Assembly: GCA_030749725.1 (NCBI GenBank)
Contig: JASMJM010000101.1
Coordinates: 1 to 62,692 of the forward strand
From: Pseudomonadales bacterium
GTDB taxonomy: Bacteria; Pseudomonadota; Gammaproteobacteria; Pseudomonadales; Azotimanducaceae
Direction: 5' to 3'
DNA: 62,692 nt
The position numbers were made by a program, and so were the translations under genes. The notes beneath the pieces were generated by a model. The model was not told where the DNA came from. It was given only the letters and a program-made list of their open reading frames with translations, and did not search any database. How positions within the stretch are numbered: the first letter of the stretch is position 1; every line of letters starts with the position of its first letter. This document shows positions 37,001 to 45,386 of the stretch, in pieces.

Positions 37001-37723
37001 GGCATGCGTAACCGACACCTGGAAAGCTTCGATTGTCTGCCCCCATAACAAGCGACCACTGGCGTCGGTGATCGACCCGGAGATCATCAACGGCAGTTCC
37101 ACGCCAGCTTTATCGAAACAGTTCAGAATGGCAAAGATGGCAGCTTTTGCATTGAGCGTATCGAAGATGGTTTCAATCATGATGATATCCACACCACCTT
37201 CAATCAGTGCACTGGTCGCTTCAGCGTAGATGGTCACTAACTGGTCGAAGCTCACGTTGCGAAATGCAGGATCACTTACCTTCGGCGACAGACTGGCTGA
37301 TCGAGTGGTAGGGCCCAGCAGTCCAGCCACAAATCTGGGTCTATCCGGGTGCTGTGCCTCAACTTCATCGGCAGCCTGTCGGGCCAGGCGCGCCGCAGCC
37401 AGGCACATGTCTTGAACCCGATCCTGCAGGGCAAAGTCGGACTGGGAAATTGCATTGGCGCTAAAGGTATTGGTGCTGATGATGTCCGCACCTGCCTGCA
37501 GGTAATCATGGTGGGTGTTGCTGACAATTTGGGGCTGGCTCAAGGAGAGGATTTCGTAATCACCCTTGACCTCCTGCGGGTGATTCCGGAGGGTCTCTCC
37601 TCTGAACTCCTGCTCACTCAGCCCATGGCTCTGTAGGAGCGTTCCCATGGCGCCATCCAGAACCAGAATGCGTTGATCCAGTTGTTCTTGCAGCAATATT
37701 GAGCGTGGTGATGTCTTATTCAT
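34028..37723 (-). CDS. metH: Cobalamin-dependent methionine synthase
   Basis: 1231 residues, the full four-module enzyme. Homocysteine-binding domain with zinc ligands ([13 protein letters not shown] and the [11 protein letters not shown] cysteines near residue 315). A pterin-binding domain begins [19 protein letters not shown]. The cobalamin domain carries DVHDIGKNI, whose His is the axial ligand of cobalt. The C-terminal activation domain contains GYPACPDHT and SAM-binding residues. It transfers the methyl of 5-methyl-tetrahydrofolate to homocysteine in the cytoplasm and links with glyA (57523) through the folate cycle. It is divergent from nfuA; no B12 riboswitch was recognised upstream. 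Confidence 0.96.
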   Translation of the reverse strand: MNKTSPRSILLQEQLDQRILVLDGAMGTLLQSHGLSEQEFRGETLRNHPQEVKGDYEILSLSQPQIVSNTHHDYLQAGADIISTNTFSANAISQSDFALQDRVQDMCLAAARLARQAADEVEAQHPDRPRFVAGLLGPTTRSASLSPKVSDPAFRNVSFDQLVTIYAEATSALIEGGVDIIMIETIFDTLNAKAAIFAILNCFDKAGVELPLMISGSITDASGRLLWGQTIEAFQVSVTHANPISVGLNCSLGATELRPYIEELARLSDTYVSAHPNLGLPNEFGGYDETVAEIAATLEEYMRSGLLNIVGGCCGTTPVHIKAIAELARHYPPRSKPSVPAASRLSGLEVCRIDADSLFVNVGERTNITGSARFARLIREEDYATALDIASQQVRNGAQIIDINMDEGLLDSKAAMIHYLNLIAAEPDICKVPVMVDSSNWEVIEAGLKCLPGKSVVNSISLKAGEDEFIRQASLCRKYGAVVIVMAFDETGQADTVQRRIAICERSYHLLVQRVGFEPHDIIFDPNVLAIATGIEEHNNYARDYIECCAYIKKNLPGCLISGGISNVSFSFRGNNQVREAIHAVFLYHAIRAGLTMGIVNAGQLAIYAEIPTELRDRVEDVVLNRRPDATERLLQIASKFTATGEANNDREDLSWRDAPVEERLSHSLVKGFANFITEDTEEARQKSASPIDVIEGPLMAGMERVGDLFGAGKMFLPQVVKSARVMKKAVTYLTPFIDELKQSHALTKSKILLATVKGDVHDIGKNIVGIVLQCNNYEVIDLGVMVPCEQILKTAKEQQVDIIGLSGLITPSLDEMTHVASEMERLNFDVPLLIGGATTSKAHTAVKVEPCYSRDSTVYVPDASRAVQLAASLLSKESKSDFAATQREEFAKIRERSRNRPRRELLTYPDAVANKLDADWNGYVPPAPSFTGTKVFDDYPLNELLGIIDWTPFFLAWELAGKFPQILMDDVVGEAASNLYDDAQQMLAKLIAEKTIQAKAVIGFWPVAQVDDDDIELYADESKSDVVARIHFLRQQMRKPGGGPNQSLADFIAPRQLDLDDYLGGFVVTTGIGVADLVKQYEDNGDDYSSILVKALADRLAEALAEAMHQRVRKEFWGYARAEDLSNEQLIKEAYRGIRPAPGYPACPDHTQKATLFALLDAETRTGVSLTEHYAMHPAASVCGFYFSHPEARYFGLGKIARDQIDSYAARKKIDRMEAEKWLSPQLEYR

Positions 37724-37980
37724 TGGGGTTGTTTGTGTGTCTTGGCTAGATGCCGGCTATCATAGCAACGATGGCGCGCAGCCACGGTGATCATCCATAC
37801 CGATCAGTATGAATAGCATTCATATCATGCCACTGAAACCCTATCCGTAGATGGGTCGGTCCTATGTAATAGTGGTTACAGGATCACATATTTCCACAGT
37901 AAAATTAGGGATTTAAAGCGATAGAAAGTGCCAGGGCTATCACGTAGAATCTCGCTGGTTCAATCAATTCAGGTGTCATC

Positions 37981-38562
37981 ATGATCGAAATTACAGATCC
38001 CGCTCGGGAATATCTTGTCGAATTACTGGCAAAGCAGGACGACAAAGAGGTCGGCATACGGGTGTTCATAACCGACCCAGGTACCCCCAGGGCGGAAACC
38101 TGTCTGGCCTACTGCACTAAAGGCGAGCAGCAGGAAGGCGATCAGAGTGTGCAGTTCGACGGCTTTACCGCCTGGTTCGAAGAGCGCAGCATACCGTTTC
38201 TGAAGGACGGCGTGGTGGATTACGCCAAGGATCGCATGGGTGGTCAACTCACCATCAAGGCACCGAACTCCAGAGTACCGCAGATATCGGATGACAGCCC
38301 TTTGGCCGACAGGATTAACTATGTCCTGTTCAACGAGATCAATCCTTCCCTGGCTTCACACGGCGGCATGGTATCCCTGATTGAAGTCGTTGATGACGAC
38401 ATCGCAGTATTACAGTTTGGCGGCGGCTGCCAGGGTTGCGGAATGGTGGATGTCACCTTGAAAGATGGCGTTGAAAAAGCCCTGCTGGAGCAACTTCCTC
38501 AGCTTAAAGCTGTGAGAGACGTTACCGATCACTCGGTTACTGAAAACGCCTTCTACAAATAG
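37981..38562 (+). CDS. nfuA: Fe-S biogenesis protein NfuA
   Basis: 193 residues. The N-terminal half is a degenerate A-type (IscA-like) domain: [19 protein letters not shown] and [21 protein letters not shown]. The C-terminal Nfu domain has the cluster-binding pair C150-x2-C153 in [22 protein letters not shown]. NfuA carries a [4Fe-4S] cluster to target enzymes such as lipoate synthase and aconitase. Length equals the E. coli protein (191). It is divergent from metH and convergent with the DAHP synthase gene. Confidence 0.96.
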   Translation: MIEITDPAREYLVELLAKQDDKEVGIRVFITDPGTPRAETCLAYCTKGEQQEGDQSVQFDGFTAWFEERSIPFLKDGVVDYAKDRMGGQLTIKAPNSRVPQISDDSPLADRINYVLFNEINPSLASHGGMVSLIEVVDDDIAVLQFGGGCQGCGMVDVTLKDGVEKALLEQLPQLKAVRDVTDHSVTENAFYK

Positions 38563-38563
38563 C

Positions 38564-38579
38564 CTTCGATATATCGAAG
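38564..38579. terminator. Perfect 16-bp palindrome between convergent nfuA and aroG
   Basis: CTTCGATATATCGAAG lies 2 bp after the nfuA stop; as RNA it gives a 6-bp stem with a 4-nt loop on either strand. No T-run follows, so it could be a weak shared terminator or a protein site. Confidence 0.4.
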
Positions 38580-38599
38580 ATACTTCCGATTCAGGTCCA

Positions 38600-39718
38600 T
38601 CAACCGGCTTGAGCTGACAGTTCATCATCTGTCACTGACGGGCGTGGCGTGGTGCGTCCAGGAAGCAGTGTCCTTACCTTGTCCCGCAAGTCCAGCAGCA
38701 TCTTCTCGGTGGTTTCAAAACTGACGCAGGCATCGGTCACGGAAACCCCATACTTCAGGTCATCCCTGTTGTCGGGTATTGCTTGATTGCCTTCGTTGAT
38801 ATTGCTTTCTACCATAAAGCCGATAATTGACTGATTCCCCTCGATAATCTGGTTGGCGGCATCCGCCATGACGATGGGCTGTCTGGAGTAATCTTTGTTT
38901 GAATTGGCGTGGCTGCAGTCGATCATGATATTTGGCGTGATGCCTGCGTTTATCAATCGGCTTTCACAATCGATCACATTCCGGGCCTCGTAATTGATCT
39001 TCCCACCGCCTCCCCGCAACACGATGTGAGCGTATCGATTCCCTCTGGTGTGTATCACTGCAACTTCGCCCTGGTGATTAATACCGAGAAAACGATGCGG
39101 CGCCGTCACGGATTGCAGGGCGTTGATGGCCACATCCAAACCGCCATCTGTACCATTTTTGAAACCGACCACCGAGGAGAGACCACTTGCCATTTCTCGG
39201 TGAGTCTGCGACTCGGTGGTTCGGGCGCCGATGGCGGACCAGGCGATTATATCCTGCAAATACTGGGGCGAAACCGGATCCAATGCTTCCGTAGAAGTCG
39301 GCATTCCCAACTCCAAGAGATCCAAAAGCAGCTTGCGCCCTCGATGTAAACCCACCTCAATGTTGAATGAATCGTCCATGAAAGGATCGTTGATGAACCC
39401 CTTCCAACCAACGGTTGTCCTGGGTTTCTCGAAGTACACCCGCATAACGAGGTAGAGGGTATCTGCAACTCTATCGGAAAGTTCCTTGAGGCGCCTGGCA
39501 TAATCGAGGGCTGCATCTAAGTCGTGAATGGAGCAGGGACCAACGATGACGAAGAGGCGCTGATCCTCTCTTTGCAGTATCCTCTTGATGGCAATCCTGG
39601 CTTCTCGAATGGTGTCCAAGGCGTTACCGTCAAGGGGCAGCTTGCTTTTCAATTGTTCCGGTGTGATGAGGGTATCTTGGCTTAACACGTTCAGATCATC
39701 CGTCTTTGTTTGAGTCAT
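38600..39718 (-). CDS. aroG: 3-deoxy-7-phosphoheptulonate (DAHP) synthase, class I
   Basis: 372 residues from ATG 39718 (MTQTKTDDLNVLS; the longer reading to 39895 runs through the terminator hairpin and is not protein-like). Class I AroFGH signatures: LFVIVGPCSIHD (residues 60-72), VMRVYFEKPRTTVGWKGFINDP with substrate Lys and Arg residues, ARTTESQTHREMASGLSSVVGFKNGTDG, and MIDCSHANSNKDY with a metal-binding His. It condenses PEP and erythrose-4-phosphate, the first step of aromatic amino-acid synthesis. A candidate leader peptide and terminator precede it. Which aromatic amino acid inhibits it is not clear, so the G, F or H symbol is approximate. Confidence 0.93.
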   Translation of the reverse strand: MTQTKTDDLNVLSQDTLITPEQLKSKLPLDGNALDTIREARIAIKRILQREDQRLFVIVGPCSIHDLDAALDYARRLKELSDRVADTLYLVMRVYFEKPRTTVGWKGFINDPFMDDSFNIEVGLHRGRKLLLDLLELGMPTSTEALDPVSPQYLQDIIAWSAIGARTTESQTHREMASGLSSVVGFKNGTDGGLDVAINALQSVTAPHRFLGINHQGEVAVIHTRGNRYAHIVLRGGGGKINYEARNVIDCESRLINAGITPNIMIDCSHANSNKDYSRQPIVMADAANQIIEGNQSIIGFMVESNINEGNQAIPDNRDDLKYGVSVTDACVSFETTEKMLLDLRDKVRTLLPGRTTPRPSVTDDELSAQAG

Positions 39719-39759
39719 AATCTCTTCTCGCCTGGGTTCTCCGTTGGTTGGCAAGGGGC

Positions 39760-39795
39760 AAAAAAAACCCCGATCTGCAAACCGCCAATCGGGGT
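39760..39795 (-). terminator. Terminator hairpin of the DAHP synthase leader
   Basis: On the minus strand ACCCCGAT pairs with ATCGGGGT (39788-39795 with 39767-39774) and eight T residues follow (39760-39767), 42 bp before the coding start. A rho-independent terminator in a leader, not after a gene, indicates attenuation. Its ascending region contains GGCGGT (39781-39786), which can pair instead with ACCGCC of the upstream hairpin. Confidence 0.8.
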
Positions 39796-39801
39796 ATTTC
39801 C

Positions 39802-39825
39802 GGAAGGCGGTGTAGAGCGCCTTCC
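39802..39825 (-). promoter_or_regulatory. Upstream hairpin of the candidate attenuator
   Basis: GGAAGGCG and CGCCTTCC (minus strand, 39818-39825 and 39802-39809) form an 8-bp stem with an 8-nt loop. Its 3' arm overlaps ACCGCC (39806-39811), a perfect 6-nt complement of GGCGGT inside the terminator, so formation of this hairpin would permit the terminator, and its disruption could allow an antiterminator. Confidence 0.6.
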
Positions 39826-39846
39826 CATTTGTTGGATTACGGCGAC

Positions 39847-39978
39847 CTATCGAGTATCCATAAAATAGCGATAACCAAGTTTTTCTCCCAGCCACCAGTT
39901 AGCCAGCCCTGTGCAGGCAGCAATGGCTGGGCTGGTAAATAATCTGGGATCGATCGGTCGTCTAATCATGGCGCACAT
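39847..39978 (-). CDS. Candidate aromatic leader peptide upstream of DAHP synthase
   Basis: A 43-codon frame (ATG 39978, alternative ATG 39969, stop 39847). Its C-terminal part contains Trp-Trp at 39892-39897 and then Tyr-Arg-Tyr-Phe within codons at 39861-39872, five aromatic residues in thirteen (NWWLGEKLGYRYF). The stop is 22 bp before the leader hairpin and about 130 bp before the DAHP synthase start. This is the expected make-up of a leader peptide for attenuation by Trp, Tyr and Phe. Against it: no strong ribosome site is visible before either ATG, and it is longer than trpL- or pheL-type peptides (14-15 residues). Function is inferred from composition and position. Confidence 0.55.
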   Translation of the reverse strand: MCAMIRRPIDPRLFTSPAIAACTGLANWWLGEKLGYRYFMDTR

Positions 39979-40092
39979 AATAGATCAGAAAGAAAACATA
40001 TGGAAGAGGCTATTGTTTAGGGAGCGATCTGAGACAAAGGCTGGTGTTATCATACGACTGGATGCACTTGTCTGGGAATTGAGGGAAGAGTA

Positions 40093-41100
40093 GTGCCCCT
40101 ATCAGTTGGTAAATTGCCGCAAGCTGTTTTGGATAGACTATTGAGACAGATTAGGGTGCTGGATCCACGGGTGATTGTCGGACCGAGGGTAGGGGAGGAT
40201 GCAGCCGTCTTGGATGCAGGTGGTGGTAATCTCCTCATCGCAACGACAGATCCAATAACTTTTGCCACGGAGAGAATTGGCTGGTACTGCGTCAACATCA
40301 ATGCCAACGACATCGCGGCGACGGGCGGCACACCGAGATGGTTTATGGCCACTCTGTTGCTGCCGGAAAGTCAGTCTGAAGAGCAAGTTGAATCGATATT
40401 CACGGACATAGTGGATTCCTGCCGGAAACTCGACGTGAGCCTTATCGGCGGGCATACGGAAATTACCAGTGGACTTGATCGCCCGATCCTGGTTGGTCAG
40501 ATGTTGGGAGAAGTGGCCAAGGATCGACTGGTAACTTCTGCCGGTGCAGGAGTTGGTGACGTGGTGGTGCTTACCAAAGGTATCGCCATCGAGGGTACTG
40601 CGATCATCGCCAATGAAATGCATGACCTCAGCAGGAATCTGTTGGCTGGTAAAGGTTGGCAGAAGGCCAAGCAGTTCCTGAACGATCCGGGTATCAGTGT
40701 CGTTAGGGATGCAAGGATCGCACTCGCTAGTAGTGATGTCCACGCCATGCATGATCCCACCGAGGGGGGCGTGGCGACGGCTTTGCACGAAATGGCCAGA
40801 GCAGCCGGAGTGGGCTTCGTTATTGACGCAGAGGCAATTCCCGTATTTCCCGAAACCGCACTGCTGTGCAACCATCTGCAACTGGATCCCCTTGGACTGA
40901 TTTCTTCGGGTGCATTGCTGGTAATCTGTTCAGCAAGTGAGGCCAAGAGAGCGGCGGCGGCACTTCGTAAGGAGAGCATAGCGGCGAACATCATCGGCAG
41001 GGTCGTGGATCAAGCTGAGGGTCTCAAACTGAAGGACAAATCCGGGCTGCGGGATCTGCCCATCTTTGAGCAGGATGAGATCACCAAAGTCTTGAACTGA
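40093..41100 (+). CDS. AIR-synthase-related protein (HypE/ThiL superfamily), orphan
   Basis: 335 residues from GTG 40093 (GAGGGAAGAG upstream). N-terminal IVGPRVGEDAAVLDAGGGNLLIATTDPITF and VNINANDIAATGGTPRWFMATLLLP are the ATP- and metal-binding loops of the AIR synthase/HypE/ThiL/SelD superfamily. The C-terminal AIRS domain contains GVATALHEMARAAGVGF and LDPLGLISSGALLVIC. It lacks the Cys- or Sec-containing N-terminal motif of SelD and the C-terminal Cys of HypE, and no hydrogenase, thiamine or selenium genes are adjacent. It is a member of the uncharacterised hydrogenase-maturation-factor-like group; its substrate is unknown. Confidence 0.78.
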   Translation: MPLSVGKLPQAVLDRLLRQIRVLDPRVIVGPRVGEDAAVLDAGGGNLLIATTDPITFATERIGWYCVNINANDIAATGGTPRWFMATLLLPESQSEEQVESIFTDIVDSCRKLDVSLIGGHTEITSGLDRPILVGQMLGEVAKDRLVTSAGAGVGDVVVLTKGIAIEGTAIIANEMHDLSRNLLAGKGWQKAKQFLNDPGISVVRDARIALASSDVHAMHDPTEGGVATALHEMARAAGVGFVIDAEAIPVFPETALLCNHLQLDPLGLISSGALLVICSASEAKRAAAALRKESIAANIIGRVVDQAEGLKLKDKSGLRDLPIFEQDEITKVLN

Positions 41101-41108
41101 ATCGGACC

Positions 41109-43259
41109 TCAGTTGAGACCTCGCCTTTCCAACAGGGGGGCTATGTTGGGTTCCGCGCCTCGAAAGAGCCTGTACAACGTCATGGCATCCTCGGTGTCCC
41201 CTCGTGACAGCACTGTATTGCGGAAGTGGTCACCATTTTCCCGTTTCAATCCGCCGTTCTCCACAAACCAATCGACCGTATCGGCGTCTAGTACTTCGCT
41301 CCAAATATAGGAATAGTAGCCGGCTGAATAACCACTGATGATGTGCGAAAAATAGGTGCTGCGATAACGGGGTGGCACAGCGCTCAAAGCGACACCTGCT
41401 TTTGCCAATACGTTGGCTTCAAAATTCAGCAGGTCTTCCGCGTCGGGCAATTCACTCGGCTGTAATTGGTGCCACGCTTGATCGAGGAGTGATGCAGCCA
41501 GGTATTCGGTCGTGGCAAAGCCTTGATTGAACCTTCGAGCGGCCGTTACCTTGTCCAGCAACGCTACCGGCATGGGCACGCCAGTCGCATAATGACGCGT
41601 ATAGTTTTTCAGGATATCCGGCCACATTGCCCACATTTCATTAACTTGCGATGGGAACTCCACGAAATCTCTGGGTACGGAAGTGCCCGAAAAGGAGGGA
41701 TAGCGGACGTTGGAGAACATGCCATGCAGTGCGTGACCAAATTCATGGAACATGGTAGTCACTTCGTCAAATGTCAATAGCGTGGCTTCCCCTTGCGCCG
41801 GTTTGGGAATGTTCAGGTGATTGGCGACTACAGGTCTTGTATTCAATAAGTCCGATTGGGACACATAGGCATTCATCCAGGCACCACCGCGTTTGGAAGG
41901 GCGTGCGTAAAAGTCAGCCAGGAAGATCGCCAACCGGGTGCCGTCGTTATCCAGGACATCAAATACACGAACATCTTCCTGATAGAGGGGTAGGTCAGTT
42001 CGCTCCTCAAAGCTTAAGCCATACAGGCGGGATGCCGCGTAGAAAACACCATTGTGGAGTACCGAGTTCAGTTCAAAATAGGGTCGCAGCTCCGATTCAT
42101 CATAATCATAGCGAACTCGGCGCACCTTTTCCGAATAGAAGTCCCAATCCCAAGAGGCCAATTCGAAGTCGTTGCCGTCCTTCCTGATCATCTGTTGCAG
42201 TGCCTCGGCCTCGCGACGAGCGTTTGCTACGGCAGGCAGCGTCAGCTCCTCAAGCCGCTGATTGACCGCATCCACCGTAAGTGCAGTCTGATCATCGAGG
42301 ACATAGTCGGCGTGGGTGTCAAAACCCAACAGCAGTGCACGTTCCGCCCGTAGCCTCGCAATCCTGGTCAGAATGCTGCGGTTGTCAAAGTCGCCGCCTC
42401 GGCTGCCACGGGAAAGAGAAGCCTTGTGGATTCGCTCCCGCAGGCCACGATTCTCCAAGTAGGAGAGCGATGGTTGACCACTTGTGTTCAGCAACGGGAT
42501 GACATATTTTCCACTCAGATCGCGAGCACTGGCCTTCTCCGCTGCGCTCTGAATAACGGTATCTGAGCAGCCCGCAAGTTCCTGGCGGGAATCGATAACA
42601 ATCGCCAACTCATTGACTTCTTTCAATACGTTCTGGCTGAACGCCGTCTGTAGTCGCGCGGTTTGTGCATTGTTGACGCGCAGGCGTTCCTTGTTGGCTT
42701 CGGACAAGAGGGCACCGGCACGGACAAACCTACGATAATACTCCTCAATCAGGCGTTTGCTTTCGGCGTCCAGGGGCAGCTCAGCACGCTGCTCGTATAT
42801 ATGCTGAATTCGCTTGAACAGCGTTTCATTTAGGAGGATCTTGTCTTTGTGAGCCGCTAACTTGGGCGCCAATTCGGAGCGAATCGCTTCCAGTTCATCG
42901 TTGGTGTGGGCCGAAACGAGATTGAAAAACACCGGCCTCACCCGCTGCAGCAACTGTCCGGATTTCTCCATGGCCACGATGGTGTTTTCAAACGTGGCGT
43001 CTGCGCTTTGCCTGGCAATCACGTCTGTCTCGGCCAATTCTTCCGCCATACCACGCTCGAATGCAGGGGAGTAATGCGCCGTTGTGATCTTGTCAAATTG
43101 CGGGTAGAAAAAATCCAGTTGGCTACGCTTGAAAAATGGGTTGCTCATGGCGGATCCCGGACCGGTGGCTGTGTGCCCAGTCGGCTGTGAATTTGAGCAG
43201 CAAGTCAGCAGGCTCAGCACTACGAGCCAACGGACGAACACGGTTCTTTCAGCTGACAT
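41109..43259 (-). CDS. M3-family zinc oligopeptidase, lipoprotein form (Dcp-like)
   Basis: 716 residues from ATG 43259, where SAERTVFVRWLVVLSLLTCC reads as a lipoprotein signal, suggesting a periplasmic lipid-anchored enzyme. The catalytic motif HEFGHALHGMFS (HExxH) lies near residue 505, followed by the typical DFVEFPSQVNEMWA containing the third zinc ligand. The C-terminal YFSHIISGYSAGYYSYIWSEVLDADTVDWF is characteristic of dipeptidyl carboxypeptidase Dcp and oligopeptidase A. It trims peptides imported or released in the envelope. The gene is convergent with the AIR-synthase-like gene (8 bp apart). Confidence 0.9.
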   Translation of the reverse strand: MSAERTVFVRWLVVLSLLTCCSNSQPTGHTATGPGSAMSNPFFKRSQLDFFYPQFDKITTAHYSPAFERGMAEELAETDVIARQSADATFENTIVAMEKSGQLLQRVRPVFFNLVSAHTNDELEAIRSELAPKLAAHKDKILLNETLFKRIQHIYEQRAELPLDAESKRLIEEYYRRFVRAGALLSEANKERLRVNNAQTARLQTAFSQNVLKEVNELAIVIDSRQELAGCSDTVIQSAAEKASARDLSGKYVIPLLNTSGQPSLSYLENRGLRERIHKASLSRGSRGGDFDNRSILTRIARLRAERALLLGFDTHADYVLDDQTALTVDAVNQRLEELTLPAVANARREAEALQQMIRKDGNDFELASWDWDFYSEKVRRVRYDYDESELRPYFELNSVLHNGVFYAASRLYGLSFEERTDLPLYQEDVRVFDVLDNDGTRLAIFLADFYARPSKRGGAWMNAYVSQSDLLNTRPVVANHLNIPKPAQGEATLLTFDEVTTMFHEFGHALHGMFSNVRYPSFSGTSVPRDFVEFPSQVNEMWAMWPDILKNYTRHYATGVPMPVALLDKVTAARRFNQGFATTEYLAASLLDQAWHQLQPSELPDAEDLLNFEANVLAKAGVALSAVPPRYRSTYFSHIISGYSAGYYSYIWSEVLDADTVDWFVENGGLKRENGDHFRNTVLSRGDTEDAMTLYRLFRGAEPNIAPLLERRGLN

Positions 43260-43267
43260 GCTTTTCT

Positions 43268-44311
43268 CTAAGTGGCGGAGCCGCCTCGACAAAAGTCAGC
43301 AATGCTGCGTGCGGTTTCTCGACTGATGTCCGGACAAGCCAGCGGCAGTGTATCGGCGCCATGGATGGTGCCCATAACCTGGCGACAGGACGCTCGAACA
43401 CCTGCCCTCAGAAGTAGTCGGTAGAAGTTGATGCCTTCATCGCGCAGCGGATCACACTCGTTCACGCTGATCACTGTTGGCACCAGTCCCCGCACGTCAT
43501 CCACGGTTGCGAAGCCGGGCCATGCCAACGGATTCTTGCGGTCAAGTTCCTCGATCCCATAAGCCATGGCGCCACGGTTATTGTGCAGGTCCAGCATGAT
43601 GCCATTGTTTTTGATGGACGAAGGATTTTCGTCCAGGGGCCAGGTGCCAGCTATGTATGGGCAGAGAGCATAGAGTCCCTGGATCAGGTCGAGATTGCCT
43701 TCCCTGAGCAGTCGCAATCCGCAAGCGAGGGTGAGATTGCCGCCGCCGCTTTCGCCTGCTATGACGATACGACTCCTGTCGATCTGTAAGTCATCACTGT
43801 TGTCGGACACCCACTGCAGTCCCGACATGCAGTCGTTCAGACCGGCCGGATAAGGTGCAACTTCTGACGCAGACGAGGGCGTTAAGGCGTTGCGAAAGTC
43901 GACCATGGCGACCGCTACACCCTGACGAGCGATGGTCCGACCCCAGGCGCGGTAGTTGCCATCGTAACATGACATGGACTGCATTCCGCCCCCGTGGATG
44001 TAGTAGACACATGGCACCGCTTCGCCGGCATCTGGAATAATGAACTGAATGTTGATGGAATTGCCATCTGGCGCCGAGCTGAATTCTTTGGTGCTGATGG
44101 TCAGGCCTTCAGACGGGGCAATCTCCTCGGTATCGCACATAGCAAAGAAGGCCTTCATACCTTCTTGTGCGGCTTTGGCTTCCTCTGTGTTGGCAGCCCG
44201 CACGAGTTCCTCACGACTTGACGCGTCACCCGGATTTTCCATGCTGGGCATGGCGCCAAATAACTCCTTCAGACGGGGATCAATTCTCGGGTCGTCGGTT
44301 AACTTCGACAT
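43268..44311 (-). CDS. Alpha/beta hydrolase, hormone-sensitive-lipase family esterase
   Basis: 347 residues with GAGGAG before ATG 44311. It has the HSL-family oxyanion-hole motif in CVYYIHGGGMQS (near residue 107), the nucleophile elbow VIAGESGGGNLTLACG (Ser near 189), Asp in SVNECDPLRDEG and His in MGTIHGAD (C-terminal). Such enzymes hydrolyse short-chain esters and are common in heterotrophs. No signal peptide, so it is cytoplasmic. It starts 9 bp after the end of the M3 peptidase gene region on the same strand (it is upstream of it), so the two may be co-transcribed. Confidence 0.88.
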   Translation of the reverse strand: MSKLTDDPRIDPRLKELFGAMPSMENPGDASSREELVRAANTEEAKAAQEGMKAFFAMCDTEEIAPSEGLTISTKEFSSAPDGNSINIQFIIPDAGEAVPCVYYIHGGGMQSMSCYDGNYRAWGRTIARQGVAVAMVDFRNALTPSSASEVAPYPAGLNDCMSGLQWVSDNSDDLQIDRSRIVIAGESGGGNLTLACGLRLLREGNLDLIQGLYALCPYIAGTWPLDENPSSIKNNGIMLDLHNNRGAMAYGIEELDRKNPLAWPGFATVDDVRGLVPTVISVNECDPLRDEGINFYRLLLRAGVRASCRQVMGTIHGADTLPLACPDISRETARSIADFCRGGSAT

Positions 44312-44444
44312 GTTTTCTCCTCAGAGTGGTTACGACCGGATCTTGGTTACAGTAGGCATTCCCAACGTGGTTCTCGGCCTGCCAAACTAACTGCTTAATG
44401 CTGCAATTCTATCGTGATATCCTTAGCCGACAAAGGGAATCATT

Positions 44445-45386
44445 ATGAAAGCGATCTTGTTTGTACAGCTGTTAGTCATTTCGCTGGCAGGTTCTGCCGC
44501 CGAAGATTTCGCCGGCCCGGTAAGGCTGATTGGTAACGTGGAGCACGCCCCCATCAACGAGATGAGCGGCATAGTGAAGAGTCGCCGCTTTGACGGTGTT
44601 TACTGGGTCCACAATGACAGTGGTGATGCGGCCAGGATTTTTGCAGTAAACAGAACGGGCAAGGTGATCATCCCTCAGTATGTACAGCAGTCCTTTTACG
44701 GCGAGACAGTGCAAGCGGGCAAGGAAGTGTGGCCTGGTCTGGAAATACTGTTAGCCGCCAATCAGGACTGGGAGGACATCGCTGTCGATGATGAATATAT
44801 CTACATTGCAGATGCGGGCAACAACGGCAACGCCCGCCGGGACATGGGCGTCTATATTCTGTATGAGCCCAACCCGAGGCAGATCCTTAGCTCGCGCATC
44901 TTGAAATATCTGCCCATCAGATATCCCGAGCAGCAGGAGTATCCGGCCAAAGTATGGCATTACGACAACGAGGGGATGTTTTTTTGGAATGACAGACTCT
45001 ACTTCCTGTCGAAACATCGCAAGCCGGGCCAGATAGCGGGGTGGGAAGCGGGCGCTGTACTGTACCGGTTGGATACAGAGCATATCGATCGGGTCAATCT
45101 ACTGGAACGAGTCGATGACAATCAGGACATCACGCTGGCGACCGGTGCGGACGTCTCTCCGAACGGAGCCAAGCTGGCCATCCTGAGTTACACAGCTCTG
45201 TGGCTATTCGACCAGCCGAGACGTGGAGACAAGTGGCTGTCGGGCCAGGCGTACAAGCTGGATATCAATCTCGCTCATACCAAACAAGCGGAAGCAGTCT
45301 GCTGGGATGACGATGATACGCTACTGATAACCAATGAAGGCGGGGAAATCTTTGAGGTGAAGATCGCTGACATCCCTGCGCTCTAA
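44445..45386 (+). CDS. Secreted protein of unknown function, propeller-like
   Basis: 313 residues. Residues 1-19 (MKAILFVQLLVISLAGSAA) are a signal peptide. The rest shows short repeats such as YWVHNDSGDAARIFAVNRTGKV, DWEDIAVDDEYIYIADAGNNGNARRD, LYFLSKHRK and VSPNGAKLAILSYTALWLF, which look like blades of a beta-propeller. The phrase DWEDIA followed by YIADAGNN recurs in a family of secreted or periplasmic proteins with no known activity. Its stop overlaps the end of the convergent ABC permease gene by 4 bp. Confidence 0.7.
   Translation: MKAILFVQLLVISLAGSAAEDFAGPVRLIGNVEHAPINEMSGIVKSRRFDGVYWVHNDSGDAARIFAVNRTGKVIIPQYVQQSFYGETVQAGKEVWPGLEILLAANQDWEDIAVDDEYIYIADAGNNGNARRDMGVYILYEPNPRQILSSRILKYLPIRYPEQQEYPAKVWHYDNEGMFFWNDRLYFLSKHRKPGQIAGWEAGAVLYRLDTEHIDRVNLLERVDDNQDITLATGADVSPNGAKLAILSYTALWLFDQPRRGDKWLSGQAYKLDINLAHTKQAEAVCWDDDDTLLITNEGGEIFEVKIADIPAL

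Noticed and set aside
37820-37860. GCCACTG on the plus strand upstream of nfuA, resembling part of a cobalamin riboswitch
   Set aside because: It is on the opposite strand from metH, and the other conserved B12-riboswitch segments, including the GCAACTG-type box and the AGYCMGGAGACC box, are not present.
39719-39895. N-terminal extension of DAHP synthase to 39895
   Set aside because: It runs through the terminator hairpin and T-tract; the class I enzyme starts normally at 39718 and the extension resembles no enzyme N-terminus.
40093-41100. Selenophosphate synthase (SelD) as identity of the AIR-synthase-like gene
   Set aside because: The N-terminal Cys/Sec motif of SelD is missing and the sequence after DPITF follows the HypE/ThiL type.
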